This document shows, in pieces, positions 1-11,122 of a stretch of 64,000 nt of DNA; the stretch's first letter is position 1, and the number at the start of each line of letters is the position of its first letter. The translations under genes were made by a program, and so were the position numbers. The notes under the pieces were generated by a model. The model searched no databases and was not told where the DNA came from. It saw only the letters and a list, made by a program, of their open reading frames with translations. The stretch is from Tanypteryx hageni (lineage: Eukaryota; Arthropoda; Insecta; Odonata; Petaluridae): contig CM054117.1 of NCBI GenBank assembly GCA_028673005.1, positions 33,948,561 through 34,012,560 on the forward strand. Reading direction: 5' to 3'.

Positions 1-1610
1 AGAATTTTTGGAATTTCGCTTATCAGGCGATGTCAAGATAATACCGTCAAATATTCGTCTGTGCTGTACTCTTTATTGTATAGGACCGACGACGCAGCGT
101 TTCATTTTCTTCGTTGACATGTCATAGTTTACCCGAACTTTACTTGATTCTGTCCCTTTCTTACTGTCAAAGTTGAAACTGGACTTTTCCACAGGATTTT
201 CCAAGAAAGTTTCCCTACTCAGAGGCGTAACTGCGAGTTATGGCGCAAATGGTAATATTTGAAGGAAACAATTAGTTTATACGGGATGTAATTTTTGCTG
301 AGTTTTCATAAAAAATAGTAGCGTTTTTATTAACAATAAGTTTTACAATTGTGTATTAAATTGATATTTATTGGAAAATGAACGTTTTGCCTTTTTTCGG
401 GAACGTTTGGCGGCTTTCGCTAGCCGCACCTATGGCAAATTCCACCTTCTCCATGCCTTATTTACGGCGCTGGAGTGAGATGGTAAGTAGGGACCCTACT
501 TACCATAGTAGGGACCTTACTTACCGTCTCGCTCTAATTAAATGGCGGGTCCGTAATTCATAATTGATCGCCGGTATCATTTATTTTTTAAAAAGTCAAC
601 TCTCTGGCGCCGAATTCGTCCTTTCTCTTTATGTGTAGATCTCTCTACTTTGACTCCACGAAGAGTGGGAAAAATAAAGAGGCGCCATTAGCAAATTAAC
701 GTCCCGAGGGGAAAAAACGTGGCACCATACCCCCGTGGTTTATGACCGAGAATAATCATCCGTAGCATGTTTCCACGACATTTACTGCCTTGTTATCGAG
801 GCAATGAACTTTTAAAAAATGCTCTTTACTAGTTTAACGGGCAGAAATCGGTCCGTATTATGCCTTACTACCCCGCGAAACAGTCGGACGAACCGCGGGA
901 ATCCAGCGCAAAGCTAAAAATAAAAAGAATCTCGGATCTCGTAAAACCTCGGAGGAATATCGTCCATGAAAAAATATATTTCAGATACTGCCGGTGGTCG
1001 GTTCCTTAATTTATAGTCTCGAAGAACGGAATTCGCCGAAACGCCCTGAAAATCGAGTCGGCGTGACCCTTTACGGGAAAAGCCAAGTGGAGGGAGACGA
1101 AAAAAAAGAAGTGATAAACGCGTGGCGCATACGTTACCGGGTCCCCTCCCACCCCTCTCCCCCGCAATACCCTCCGCTCATCCCCACCCCTCTCTCCCTC
1201 TCCGACCTCAGCACCCAATACCAAAGTGGACGAGATGAGATGCGTTTCCAAGGCTGGGAGACGCCTCCGCGCATGATGTGTGCGGCGAATACTCGCTCTT
1301 CCTATATTCTTATTCTCGTCCGAACGCTTCCGTCGTTCGTTCCTTTCTTCCTTCTCCCTTCCCTTTCACCCTCGTCCTTTTTCCATTCTATCTCTCGACA
1401 TTTTTCTATTCTCTCCCTTCTTTGCCACCCTTTTTTGTTATTTTCGCCAGCCTCCGATCTCCCTATTCCTATTGGAGTTTCTTACCTTTCTACTCTCGCT
1501 ACATATCAGAATATCACTGCTTTATCGATATCCCTATGCTTATATAACAAGTGAGAGAAGAATTTACATGGCATGTATTTACATAATATGCTTTTTTACT
1601 TTCTCAGATA
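1..1610. other. No recognisable gene; mixed unique DNA
   Basis: No reading frame resembles a known protein. The stretch holds a short perfect palindrome near 482-504 (listed separately) and a pyrimidine-rich segment at about 1140-1500, where long frames open on both strands because C/T runs lack stop codons. Those frames are composition artefacts. A distant exon of a host gene cannot be excluded. Confidence 0.6.
482..525. repeat. Perfect short palindrome with a partial third arm
   Basis: Bases 482-492 (GGTAAGTAGGG) are followed by one spacer base and their exact reverse complement at 494-504, giving an 11-bp stem. Bases 505-525 repeat most of the right half again (GTAGGGACCTTACTTACC), so two alternative hairpins can form. 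It may be a remnant transposon end or a local template-switch product. No function is implied. Confidence 0.8.
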
Positions 1611-1618
1611 CGTCGTAT

Positions 1619-1892
1619 CAGGGGCGGCACGAGGAATGTTGGCGCCCCGGGCGAGATAGCACTACAGCTCCCCCCCTCCGTTAATATTTGTTGAGATATT
1701 TACAAAGTACGAGTCAATTTATGCATCGCTCTGTAAAAGTTATTGATAATGAAAAATTAAAAGAAATGCGATCAGGTTGCTAGCCTGTTCGTCGATATAC
1801 TAAATTGGTACTCAATATTTATTCACTTGCAAATGGTGATCGGGATAGCGCCCCCGGCAGCCGCCCGTTGCCCATAGCTCGGGCAGGCCATG
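1619..1892. mobile_element. hAT-type non-autonomous element (MITE), 274 bp
   Basis: The element begins CAGGGGCGGCACGAGG and its other end reads, in reverse complement, CATGGCCTGCCCGAGC, an imperfect terminal inverted repeat. It is flanked by a perfect 8-bp direct repeat CGTCGTAT at 1611-1618 and 1893-1900. Eight-bp duplications and a CA...TG end are hallmarks of the hAT superfamily. It contains GC-rich subterminal blocks (GGCGCCCCGGGCGAG near the left, GCGCCCCCGGCAGCC near the right) and no coding capacity, so it must have been mobilised in trans. Confidence 0.8.
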
Positions 1893-2014
1893 CGTCGTAT
1901 ATAGAGGAAGTATTGTGATCGCGATTAAATTCGAAATTCGAAAATAAACGTTTTAGGTGTTCCTGTGTTAAAAAAACGGTTTTAGCCATGCCGTCTGCCT
2001 GTCTTCCCCTAGAG

Positions 2015-2312
2015 CAGTGGCTCCCAGCCTTTTTGTCGGCGCGGCACCCTTTCAAAGATAAACAGAATTTCGCGGCACCCCAGCCTTCAAACAAGGTTTT
2101 TATATTTTCACAGACGATTATACAACTTTTGGGTATATACATTTGTTGGTACCGCACTATAATCAATTTATTAGAGAAAACATTAATGCCGTAGTTACCT
2201 GTAAACACGTCCAAATTGATTGATTCATTTACAAAACTAATTTTATCGCGGCACCCCTAAAAATCAGCTGCGGCGCCCCAGTATGCCGCGGCACCCAGGT
2301 TGTGAATCATTA
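2015..2312. mobile_element. hAT-type non-autonomous element (MITE), 298 bp
   Basis: The left end CAGTGGCTCCCAGCC and right end (reverse complement TAATGATTCACAACC) are imperfect inverted repeats of the common hAT terminus CAGTGGTTCCCAACC. An exact 8-bp duplication CCCTAGAG lies at 2007-2014 and 2313-2320. Internally GCGGCACCCC-type motifs recur near both ends. There is no transposase. A shorter relative with the same GCGGCACCCC motif is at 31758-32022. Confidence 0.85.
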
Positions 2313-2435
2313 CCCTAGAGCCTTGAGTCTGTCTCTGCGAGGCCTTAGAGCCCAGACAGTTCAAAGAAATTAAATCAAATTTCTTGCATAGGCATAACAT
2401 TATCCAAAATAAAAACTATGAAGAGATGAACGCTT

Positions 2436-2941
2436 AAGTGTTCTCAACCTTTTAACTCCATTGTGCATTCACCACTTTCTGGGAGAGGGAGGTAGGCGCA
2501 ACCATAAAAATCCAAAATTGAATATTTGCTACATTGAAAACAAACTGGTATTGATAGTACCTAACATCCTTTTCAGTATCTTTTTTTAATCGATTATGTT
2601 TTCAATTTGTCGGTGCGTCCGTGCGCAAATTTTTGAAGCAATGAGAAGAACTGAAAGGGAAGATAATATATTCTGCATAGTTTCGGCTGACAAACATGAA
2701 ATCAAATTAAATGGAATACCAATCATATTTTTCGAGATCAGTCTTCAATTGAACTTTCATATCATGAGAAATACCATTCATATCATATGATGAATGATGA
2801 TCCTTGAAAGGTATTTCAATATTGTCTTTTTGGCATTGCCCCGCTATTGGAGAAGCGGGTACCTGGAAATGCCTTGACGGGGCCCTAAACATACCTCGGC
2901 GGACACCAGGGAAGCCCAGAATACCACGTTGAGAACCTCTG
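2436..2941. mobile_element. Candidate degenerate hAT-type element
   Basis: The left boundary carries GTGTTCTCAACC and the right boundary CGTTGAGAACCTCTG, so GTTCTCAAC is inverted at the two ends, as in hAT termini. No convincing 8-bp duplication is visible, and the outer two bases on the left have diverged from CA. The interior has no recognisable coding content. The ends could be coincidental, so confidence is limited. Confidence 0.4.
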
Positions 2942-3639
2942 CTATAGCGTATCAATTAAGGGTAGTTCATTCTTGTTGATTCCTTTGATTATGTGGCCTG
3001 ACGAACCTTTCTGTGGTAAATGGTATCCTCTATCCGAATAAATTTTTAATCTGTACCTTACAGTTCATATAAGAGCTAGGAAGAGAAAAATATGGTATTT
3101 TGTTTTTGCTCGGCGGATGCCATTTTACGAGGTACGAGTATAAGTTTATTAAAGTAATTATGTAAAGTGGAAGTTCTAATTGACGGATGCAATTAAAATC
3201 ACAACTGGGCAATAAATTTTAATAAAGATCGCTCGCACTTTATTTAATTAAAATCCGCTTCCCTGGTAAATAACGCCTAAAAATGGAACGTTATCATTTT
3301 TTTTCTTACGGAAAAAGACACCGATTCCTCCCTAGCGGCTTATCCTAGATCCGGAAAATTTTCGTCCTGTCTAGCCATCATATAATCCAATCTATCTTGA
3401 AAATTTGGCTTCTCCAAGTTAAAGAAATCGGGAGATATAGTCCAAACAGGCGGACGGACGGGCGGGCGGGCAAAACGAATACATACATGATATTTTATGA
3501 AGGAAAAACTTGGTTTTGCAATAAGTAGTCGAGTAAAGCAGTGTTTTTTAATAAAGGAGAAGAGAAAATAAATTATTTTAATAATAATACTGTTGTTTAT
3601 GAATCCACGACACAAAAATATATGGTTGTCCTTGACGCA

Positions 3640-3870
3640 ACGCGAGGTTTAAGTTTCTGGAAATTTTCGCATTGGGCAAAATTGCGATGCGCAAATTTAA
3701 TGTCCTATAAAAAATACGAGTGTTGGAATTTTTTGACGTCTCATGCATACGTAAATTGCGGCACGTGCCTGTTTCATGACTGCGATTAAGTGTTATACGT
3801 GTTGGGAAAATTGTTGTCACTTTCATTAAACCGCGTGTAATCAAATCCGCGTTGGGGAAACCTGTGATAG
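3640..3870 (+). repeat. Dispersed repeat, copy 1 (partner near 30990-31280)
   Basis: The segment shares a series of blocks in the same order with about 30990-31280, including GCATTGGGCAAA, a GCGxAAATTTAAT block, a run of lysine-codon-like A/T sequence, TGTTTCAT, and GGGGAAACCT near the end. Similarity is patchy, suggesting an old dispersed element. No terminal repeats or target duplications were identified. Confidence 0.4.
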
Positions 3871-4033
3871 ATAAGGGTTTACATTGTATCTTTTTGTTTT
3901 TTTGCATTAAGTAATTAATCAAGTAAGTACGTACATAACGGTTGAGCGACTATAAATAAAATGAATACTAATACAGTTTTGTTTTAAGTTTAATAGATGC
4001 ATGCACTTGTATATAAATTTAAACTATTTATTT

Positions 4034-4262
4034 TTTATTCGATAAGAAAGACTTTTTCTAGTTGATAAATAATGGAGATTTAGTTATTAGAAGTAAATTA
4101 ATTAGTAATAACCAGTCCTCTAGAGATAATGGAAATTTAAAATAGTCGTTTTTATTCGATAAGAAATACTTTTTGGAATTGATATAAATAATGGCGATTT
4201 GATTATTAACAATAAATTAATTAGTAATAAAAAATCTTATAGAGATAATGGAAATTTTTAGT
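4034..4262. repeat. Two-unit tandem duplication, period about 117 bp
   Basis: Unit 1 starts at 4034 and unit 2 at 4151, both with TTTATTCGATAAGAAA. Both continue through ATAAATAATGG-GATTT, TAAATTAATTAGTAATAA and AGAGATAATGGAAATTT. The copies are diverged but colinear. The sequence is AT-rich with no coding potential. Confidence 0.75.
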
Positions 4263-5813
4263 TTAACCTTAGCTATGTAAGTGCGAGCAGCGAAACGCCA
4301 CATAAGATAAAATGTTATATCATCCCGCATCTTTACTTTTCGCTAGTTCAAATTTTACAAAGAAATAAGGTAAATATTGATTTTTTATTTTAATTACCTC
4401 TTAGCCCTCATGAAAGATTATTAAACGCGGAAAATCCTATTGTTTATATGAATATATAATAATAACCAAAGCCTTCTGGGAGACCGAACCTCAGCTAAAA
4501 CGTATTCGTTAAAGGTTAAATAAATTGCATTTACAGCATTTCATTTGTTATGGTTTGGAAAAGATTCCTTAGTTTCACACAATCATCACCTTTATGCCGT
4601 TCCACTTTCCATTATCTATATTATATCTATACTCGCATTCTATTTTTTTCTCTCTCTCCCCATTTACGCATCGCCCCCTTCTTTTGTCATCCATTCAAAA
4701 CTCCCTACCCGTCATATTTACTCCGCATTCCCATCCCCCGCATTCCGCCTTTTTGGGGTTTCGAGTTTTCCAGCTAAAGCGTGGGCCGTGAAATTGCCCC
4801 GGATTGCCTTTTTTTTATTCCGCGCGGCAACCGCTCCGTTCGAAAAGAACAGACTTCACTCCCTTCCGGCCCAGCGGAGACTCCCACTCCTCCCTCCCTC
4901 CCTCGCTCCCTCCCTCCCTCCACCTACGCAACTCTCCCTTTATTCCCTCCGCTTCCCTTTAGCCGTCCTATTCCACCCTGTACCAGGGGCCATCCTTCCA
5001 CAAACTCTTTCTGTCCTCCCTAACCCCTCCTCCCCCCTCTGTGTCCACCCCACCCCAAACTACCTTCACCTCCCAATACACACTCCCTTTTTTCCCCCAC
5101 TTGACCCCCTACCGCTTGCATGCGTGCGTGTGCGTTCTTGCGCGTGTGTGAGAGCGTCGTCGGTAGGTGAAGGAAACCCGTAGGAAACCCTCCCACGCAG
5201 AAAGGGGTGGATGGTGGGTGGTTGAGGGATGGGTCATAAGGATGAAATAGTGGAAGGATGCAAAGGGTTGGAAGGGGAAATTTTCCTCCCCCATTCCTCT
5301 GTACCTTACAAAGGGCAACCCTTTCCACTCCGCCCATGCCGTGGGGAAGCCGCATACCGGTCCTAGAATTGAGAATTCTCTCTCTGAACCTCTCTCTCTT
5401 TCTCTTTCTCGATCGGCTTTTTCAGGAATGTCGCCGCGGTTTGCTTTACCTACCCGTCCGTAAGCTAACTTCCGATTCCATCTTCCGGTCAATCGCGTGT
5501 GTGTGTGCGAAGAGGAGAAATATACTGCGATGTTTGTTTCCAAAGTTATCTCATAGGCTTCGCGTATCAGGCTCATCATCGAAAGTTTGGAGGAAATGTT
5601 GTGTAGAGGAGCCTTTGAGGTCGAGGGAGATAAGCGATTGGTTTTGCCGAAGTGAGGGATTTCCCATCGTGAACTTTATTTCGGAAAGGCATTATAGAAT
5701 CATCTTCCTGAAATATTTGCTCGTCCGAAATTGAGTAGAACGTGTGATATAATACAATACAAGAAAGCCCGGAGGTTAACAATTTGACTTTCCTTTAGCC
5801 TAGAGTAAAAAAA
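4263..5813. other. No recognisable gene; pyrimidine-rich low-complexity DNA
   Basis: From about 4620 to 5110 the + strand is strongly C/T-rich, which opens overlapping frames in several registers (for example + strand 4545-5183) rich in Pro, Ser, Leu and Phe. These are compositional. The adjacent 5110-5580 frames on the minus strand mirror the same bias. Nothing here matches a known family. Confidence 0.6.
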
Positions 5814-5833
5814 TCTGATGTGGTCACCACATG

Positions 5834-6523
5834 ACTTTCTCCATATCTCTAATATTTCTAAAAATTCCAAATAGGTTACATAATAAATATTTTAAGAAAG
5901 TGCGAGAAAATTTTAGACTTTACAAAGAACAGAAATGAACTCAAACCACAGAATTCTGATATTGGATATAGCCACAAAGCTCAAACAATTAAGAAAAGAA
6001 AAAGAAGCGTTACTAAGACGTAACTAAGCGTCAATTGTTAACAATAGTCTTCTGTAGGTGGCGTGGTGGTGGCAGCTAAAAATATAAGATATCTCTTAAA
6101 CAATGCATTATATGGAAAAAATGCTTCAAACAAAAGTTGTAAAAAATTAAATTTCTACAACTTTTATTCAATTATATTTTTACATTTATCAAATATTAAA
6201 GCAAATATTTTAAAATAACGGATATATGACAAGAGTAAACACCCACTTCCGGTTGACCGATTTTTGCCAAAAACTAATCATTTCTTCTGACTTTTATAAA
6301 AATGTTAAATATAAAATTTTGCGTTGACGTGATTAATAGTTTTTGAGTTAGATCACCCACAAAAAGCTATCACATACACACGCACTAACACACAAAGACA
6401 TCATCGAGAAAATGGTGAAAACGTGTTCAGGGGACCTCAAAACGTGTATTTCCGTTGAAATCTCGAAGTCGATATTTTTCATGAATACAATACTTTCCCC
6501 TATACTACGTATATGGAGAAAGT
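5834..6523 (-). repeat. Dispersed repeat F, copy 1 (reverse orientation)
   Basis: Reverse-complement similarity extends over several hundred bases to 27525-28065 and, for part of its length, to 16216-16545. Shared blocks include GTGATGTCTGTGTG-like sequence, TGGGTGTTTxCTCTTGTCA, AACCGGAAGTGGGTG, TTGTAGAAAxTxxxATTTTCTACAA and GCTGCCACCACCACGC. Both ends of this copy carry ACTTTCTCCATAT as a 13-bp inverted repeat (5834-5846 and 6511-6523). The outer flank CATGTGxTGxCCACATCAG is also shared with copy 2, so the true end may lie at about 5812. There is no coding capacity; it may be a MITE. Confidence 0.75.
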
Positions 6524-6604
6524 AAAAATCTACTTCGAGATTTCAACGGAAATAAACGTTTTGAGGTCCCCTGAACACGTTTTGACCATTTTCTCGATGA
6601 TGTC
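6397..6604. repeat. Long near-perfect inverted repeat (about 80-bp arms)
   Basis: The left arm at about 6397-6479 and the right arm at about 6522-6604 are reverse complements with only a few visible mismatches. Both contain the ATCATCGAGAAAATGG, GTTCAGGGGACCTC and TTTCCGTTGAAATCTCGAAG blocks. The spacer is about 40 bp and contains the ATATGGAGAAAGT end of repeat F. Such an arrangement can fold into a long hairpin and probably arose from two head-to-head F copies. Confidence 0.85.
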
Positions 6605-7009
6605 TGTATGGGGCGAGTTAGAGAGCTGAAATTTTTACATTATTTAGAGTTTATAAACGAATAAACGTTTCAATGTATCCATGAAATTCTTATTGCGGCC
6701 GTTAAAAATTATTTAAATTTAAAAAATTAGATAAATGTTATTTCACTTCTAAATGTGCTACAAATTTAAAATTTGGCAGAGATGTGTGGCATTATTAACC
6801 CAATGTGGAAAAAGTATAATATTCCTAAAATTGCAAAAATTAGCGATTGTTTTACTCTATTATTTTTCCATAAGGAAAAAACAAAAATCGGTCCCGAGGA
6901 GAAATCTTTCGAATTAAAGTAATATTTCCCATGATGAAATATCTATCTGAAAAATTAATGTTTTTTCGAGGTGAGATGAAATGCTTGCAGTATGCAAGCT
7001 CCTACTACT

Positions 7010-7010
<1 letters not shown>

Positions 7011-7060
<50 letters not shown>
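7011..7060. repeat. (GT)n/(TA)n microsatellite
   Basis: A short GT run passes directly into an uninterrupted TA run. It abuts the 3' terminus of the LINE fragment that follows on the minus strand, and probably contains that element's simple-sequence tail or its target site. Confidence 0.9.
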
Positions 7061-7062
<2 letters not shown>

Positions 7063-8072
7063 TCATAGGTAGTCTGTCCGTAGACAGGTCCGTGATTATT
7101 CTTGGTTAAACCTGGTTCTCCATATATTCCTATTTTCCGCTGTCCTCTTTATTTCTTGATAACTCTCTTTCCCTTTCAAATCGTCTATCAGCTGAAACCT
7201 TTTCCTACCTCTTTCCCTTTTCCCATCTAGTTTTCCTTCTAACACGTCTTTAATCATACTCTCTCTCCTCAGATAATGTCCAACCCAGTTAGCCTTCCTC
7301 TTTCTGATAGTCTGTATAATCATTCGCTTCTCTCCTATTCTTCGTAGCACTTCATCGTTTTTCATCCTATCTGTCCATTTTATCTTCAGCATTCTCCTCC
7401 AAGTCCACATTTCAAAGCTTTCCAAGTATTTGATGTCATTTTTCCTTAGCGTCCATGTTTCTGCCCCATACAATGCTATACTCCATACGTAGCATTTTAT
7501 CAACTTCTTGCGGATATCTTCCCTTATATTCCCTGTAAGTAGTTGTTTCTTTCTCCTGAAAGCCGCTTTTGCTTTTCCTATTCTAGTTTTGATCTCATCC
7601 GTACATTTTGCCTCTCGTGTTATGATACTTCCAAGGTATTTATATTCTGAAACTTGTTCTAATGGCTTTCCCCCAATAGTTATGTTCAGATTCTCTTCTT
7701 TACCCGATATTCGAATGACCTTGGATTTTTCTGTATTTATTTCCATACCGTATTTTCTACCTGTTATCACTAGTCTATTTATCATTTTTTGTAGCTCCTC
7801 TTCCTTTCTTGCTAGAAGTACTTGATCATCTGCGTATTTTACTGTTCTTATAATCCTTCCTCCAATTTTGAAATCCCCTGTGCCTTCTAAAGCTTCTTGC
7901 ATTAGACTTTCTCCATATATATTGAATAGGGTTGGCGATAGGCAGCAGCCTTGTCTTACTCCTCTACCGATATTTATTCCGCAGGTGTCCACATTATCAA
8001 ACCTGACCTTTACAACTTGATTCTCATATAGATTCCTAATCAGTCTCCTGTCTTTCCAGTCTACACCTATAT

Positions 8073-8075
<3 letters not shown>
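7061..8075 (-). mobile_element. 5'-truncated non-LTR retrotransposon (LINE) fragment
   Basis: On the minus strand this is the 3' portion of a LINE. An open reverse-transcriptase C-terminal frame is followed by an untranslated tail of only about 35 bases ending CTATGATGATA and running into TA repeats. A very short 3' UTR with a microsatellite tail is typical of RTE-like LINEs. The 5' end is cut at about 8075 directly against another (TA)n array, so the copy looks inserted into, or captured by, TA repeats. Clade assignment (RTE-like) is inference and needs a protein search. Confidence 0.85.
7096..8073 (-). pseudogene. LINE reverse transcriptase, C-terminal part (5' truncated)
   Basis: The frame is open for about 325 codons to the stop at 7096 and enters from the truncation, so the methionine at 7992 is not a real start. 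In order it shows KDIGVDWKDRR, then GVRQGCCLSPTLFNIY (palm), VKYADDQVLLA carrying the YADD catalytic aspartates, YKYLGSIIT, then the thumb and C-terminal motifs KCYVWSIALYGAETWTLRK and ESFEMWTWRRMLKIKWTDR. The YADD box is intact and no internal stop is visible, so the copy is fairly young. The endonuclease and N-terminal RT are missing, so it cannot move by itself. The opposite-strand frame 7508-7825 is an antisense shadow. Confidence 0.9.

Positions 8076-8147
<72 letters not shown>
8076..8147. repeat. (TA)n microsatellite, about 70 bp
   Basis: An uninterrupted TA array lies immediately upstream (in element orientation) of the truncated LINE. Together with the TA array at the element's other end it brackets the insertion. 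Confidence 0.95.
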
Positions 8148-8149
<2 letters not shown>

Positions 8150-9991
8150 GCTCTTAGCGCAATAAAGCTTCAAATAAAAAAAAATCGACTACTTCGAAGA
8201 ATTGACCCTCTCGAATGATCCGATGAATAACCGCCGTACAGTTGAACCTGAAAATTCCATCCCATTCAACTCGCAACCCCCGTAAATCTGTCCATCATGC
8301 AACGCGACAGGAACGAGTGCGGAATCGCTCCCTCGTCTTTTTTTGCGAAAGCAAGAGAGAGATAGGAAAGGGGTTGCAGAAGTAGAAAGAGGGCAAATAG
8401 GAAGGAGGATGTATAATTATTTTGCTTTGACGTCACACGCTACGCTCTTTTGTTAGTTCTTGGCGTACTTCTCGCTTCCCGAACTCCGTCCCTCCCTCCC
8501 CCTCTCCTCCATCCCTCCCACCCTCTCTCCCATTCCAACCTCCCTACGTCCTGCTCCAGCCGAGCGTGACGTCAATAGTGCAAATGTCATCGGCCCATTA
8601 CGTGTTAGTGAACAAGTGTCAAGCATGTTGTGAGGAAAACCTTGGGGCAGGGCGGGGCGGGGCCTCAGGCAACCGAGTGCAGCGGAAGGGAAGAGAGGAG
8701 ACGAAGGGAGCGAGAGAGGGAGAGTGTGAGATTAGAATGGCAGAGTAATGGGAAGGAGCGGAATGGAGAGATGTCAAAGGAGGAGAAGAAATTTAGGGAC
8801 CTTTTACAACGTGAAGGAATTCTAAGGGGATGGGATAGATTGGAGGAGAATGGGATGGGAAGATTCTTAGGGATTAGAATAAGGAGGGGAGAGGGAAAGA
8901 AGGCGGGGAATGTAGTGGTAAGAGAGTAGGATAATGGGTGGAGGATCCTCTATGGAGGAGGAGAGGGTGGTGCCCTGACTGCATGATACTCTTCTTAACA
9001 AGGACAGAGTGTGTGCGTGTCATTTTTTTTCTTTTGGATCGGGTCTAGAGAGAGAGAGAGAGATGGATAAATAAAAAAACACCATCGACAGAGTTTAACA
9101 GCGTCGGGAATGAGGAAGTGCTTGATGTGTGGTATGGGCAGTTTGATCGCTAGAATTTTTTTATGACATTGGCATCCGATTCAATGAAGAGCGCTGTGCC
9201 GAAGATTCGTCCGTAAACAAATGAGCGTCGGAATTCCGTCGCGATGGGAACGTCGTGTTTTCTTTGGCAAAGGCAGTGCGTTGACATCTGTGTCAATTAC
9301 GGCGAAGTCATATGGAGGCGAGGATTTATTTCCTGTCTGTTGTTTTCAATGTAATGATATGAGTTGTGCGGATGGAAAATTTTGCTGCCTCGACATTTCT
9401 TGTCGTGAAATAACGGCATGCGTCCTGAATGCGTACCTTAAGCCTCATTCCGTCCGATAAAAATATTTTTCACTTAAAGCGATTGAGAATTATCCTTTAA
9501 TTAAATAAAGGAGTGACTAAATGGTATAAACGTTTGAGCTGATTTAAAAGAAATGGTATACTTTTATGTATAATTATAAAGGGTACTGAATCCTAAAAGC
9601 GGAGAGTATCATCGATATATATTTTTAATCTCGAGTTTTTAAAGCTGTGGTTCTTATTCAACCATCATAATTAGACTGTGAGATCTAATGACGTAAAAAA
9701 CTGTTGCTGAGAAATGGAAATAGATTGAAATAATCAGCTCCTTTCCAGAGCTGTGATGTACTTAGTGATTCATGATAGCAACTTAATAACTATGAAATAA
9801 TGAAAAGCAAACGCTTCCTCTGTTACAGAGAGGAGATGATTATCTCCCGTTTGATGACGTGTTCTGAGTTATGATTCTGCTGACGTCATGAATGATTCCG
9901 TTGCTAATGCTTTCATACGGAATTAGTAGATAGGAACTGTAAAAATTCATGCATGAGTTGTCAACAGAAAGTATAAATTGTATTACTTTGT

Positions 9992-9994
<3 letters not shown>
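8148..9994. other. No recognisable gene; purine-rich segment and unique DNA
   Basis: The region 8640-8930 is G/A-rich on the + strand and opens two overlapping frames (8566-8748 and 8630-8929) full of Glu, Arg and Gly; these are compositional. A short (GA)n run is at about 9049-9062. Frame 9221-9460 (79 codons, several cysteines) resembles nothing I know. CRE-like TGACGTCA half-sites occur, but no promoter can be argued. Confidence 0.55.

Positions 9995-10068
<74 letters not shown>
9995..10068. repeat. (TA)n microsatellite, about 73 bp
   Basis: Pure TA array. The LINE-like 3' tail listed next begins just downstream of it. Confidence 0.95.
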
Positions 10069-10069
<1 letters not shown>

Positions 10070-10070
<1 letters not shown>

Positions 10071-10285
10071 AACGAAATTTTTAATCTTAGCCAGTGTAAC
10101 TGTAAATATTATTTTATAACTTGTATTAAATTGTTGTATTTTAGGGTGTAATTAGCTGAAACAACTGTAACTTTAGTTGGATAACCGTAAATATTATTTT
10201 GTATATAAAGTAGCTCAATTTGTAACATTGACCCCTTGGCCTTGTGACTTTTGTCGAAATATAATAATAATAATAATAACAATCA
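10070..10285 (+). mobile_element. Candidate LINE 3'-UTR/tail with (TAA)n terminus
   Basis: The segment ends with TTGTGACTTTTGTCGAAATA followed by five TAA-type repeats. This is the style of 3' terminus found on CR1/L2/Jockey-like LINEs (a short conserved end then a trinucleotide tail). Upstream AT-rich sequence would be 3' UTR. No coding part is preserved and no target duplication is evident, so the assignment rests on the tail only. Confidence 0.4.
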
Positions 10286-11064
10286 TAATGTAATATATTA
10301 GTATTAGCGTTATGTATGAGTTGCTGTATAAAGGAGAAATAAATTAAGATACACACTAAATAATGCAAATCGATCGATAAAAAGATAAATCTATAAAAAA
10401 TTGCATCGGTTTCAATAGCACCATACAATATAATAAATACGAGGTGACACACACTACTCTTTCGGAAAAGCTAAATGTTGTCCTTAAAGGCTTGTAATAA
10501 TAAAAAAATGCGGCAGTATGTATACGGACATAAACCCCTAAATAATAGCGTCGTAAAAAAATATTATAAATGAATACACCCGTCGTGATAAAAATGCAGA
10601 AGAACGTCTCACAAAAGAGCCGATCGCTTTAGTAGCATATAAAAAAATCGGCGACCCCGAGATTAACAACGCTTAAAGCGGCGAAAGGGAATTTTCGGAA
10701 CGGAAGATAGAAAAAACTGCGCATGGGTAAGGGAGGGAGAGAGAGAGAGATAAGGAGGAAGAAAGGGGCCGAAGGAAAAACGCAAGGGATTGGAGAGAAG
10801 GAAGGATGGTAGGAGGGGGAGGAAGACAAATTTGGAGGGATGGCGGCATAATAGAGGGAGCGAGTGAGGGGGGGGGAGAGAGATAGGAAAGGGTGGAAAG
10901 AGAAGTTATGAAAAAAACAGAGAGGCTGCGAGTCGGAGGCAGTGGACTGGGAGGGGAGAAAATATGAAAGGGAGAGAGATCGAATATGGGAGGAAAGGAG
11001 ATGAAATATAAGGAGGCGGTGGGAGGAATCGGGGATGAAACCTATTTTCCCAGACAACGCGAGA

Positions 11065-11069
<5 letters not shown>
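10286..11069. other. No recognisable gene; purine-rich low-complexity DNA
   Basis: Bases 10680-10990 are strongly G/A-rich on the + strand (GGGAGAGAGA-type). The 142-codon minus-strand frame 10629-11057 and its overlapping partners are consequences of that bias. The 10300-10620 part is AT-rich and featureless. Confidence 0.6.

Positions 11070-11119
<50 letters not shown>
11070..11119. repeat. (TA)n microsatellite, about 48 bp
   Basis: Pure TA array set inside purine-rich DNA. It is translated as alternating Ile/Tyr in several spurious frames. Confidence 0.95.

Positions 11120-11122
<3 letters not shown>

Noticed and set aside
4545..5183. 212-codon + strand frame in C/T-rich DNA
   Set aside because: Overlapping open frames in other registers and a Pro/Ser/Leu/Phe composition point to sequence bias, not a gene.
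7508..7825. 105-codon + strand frame
   Set aside because: Antisense shadow of the LINE reverse transcriptase on the minus strand.
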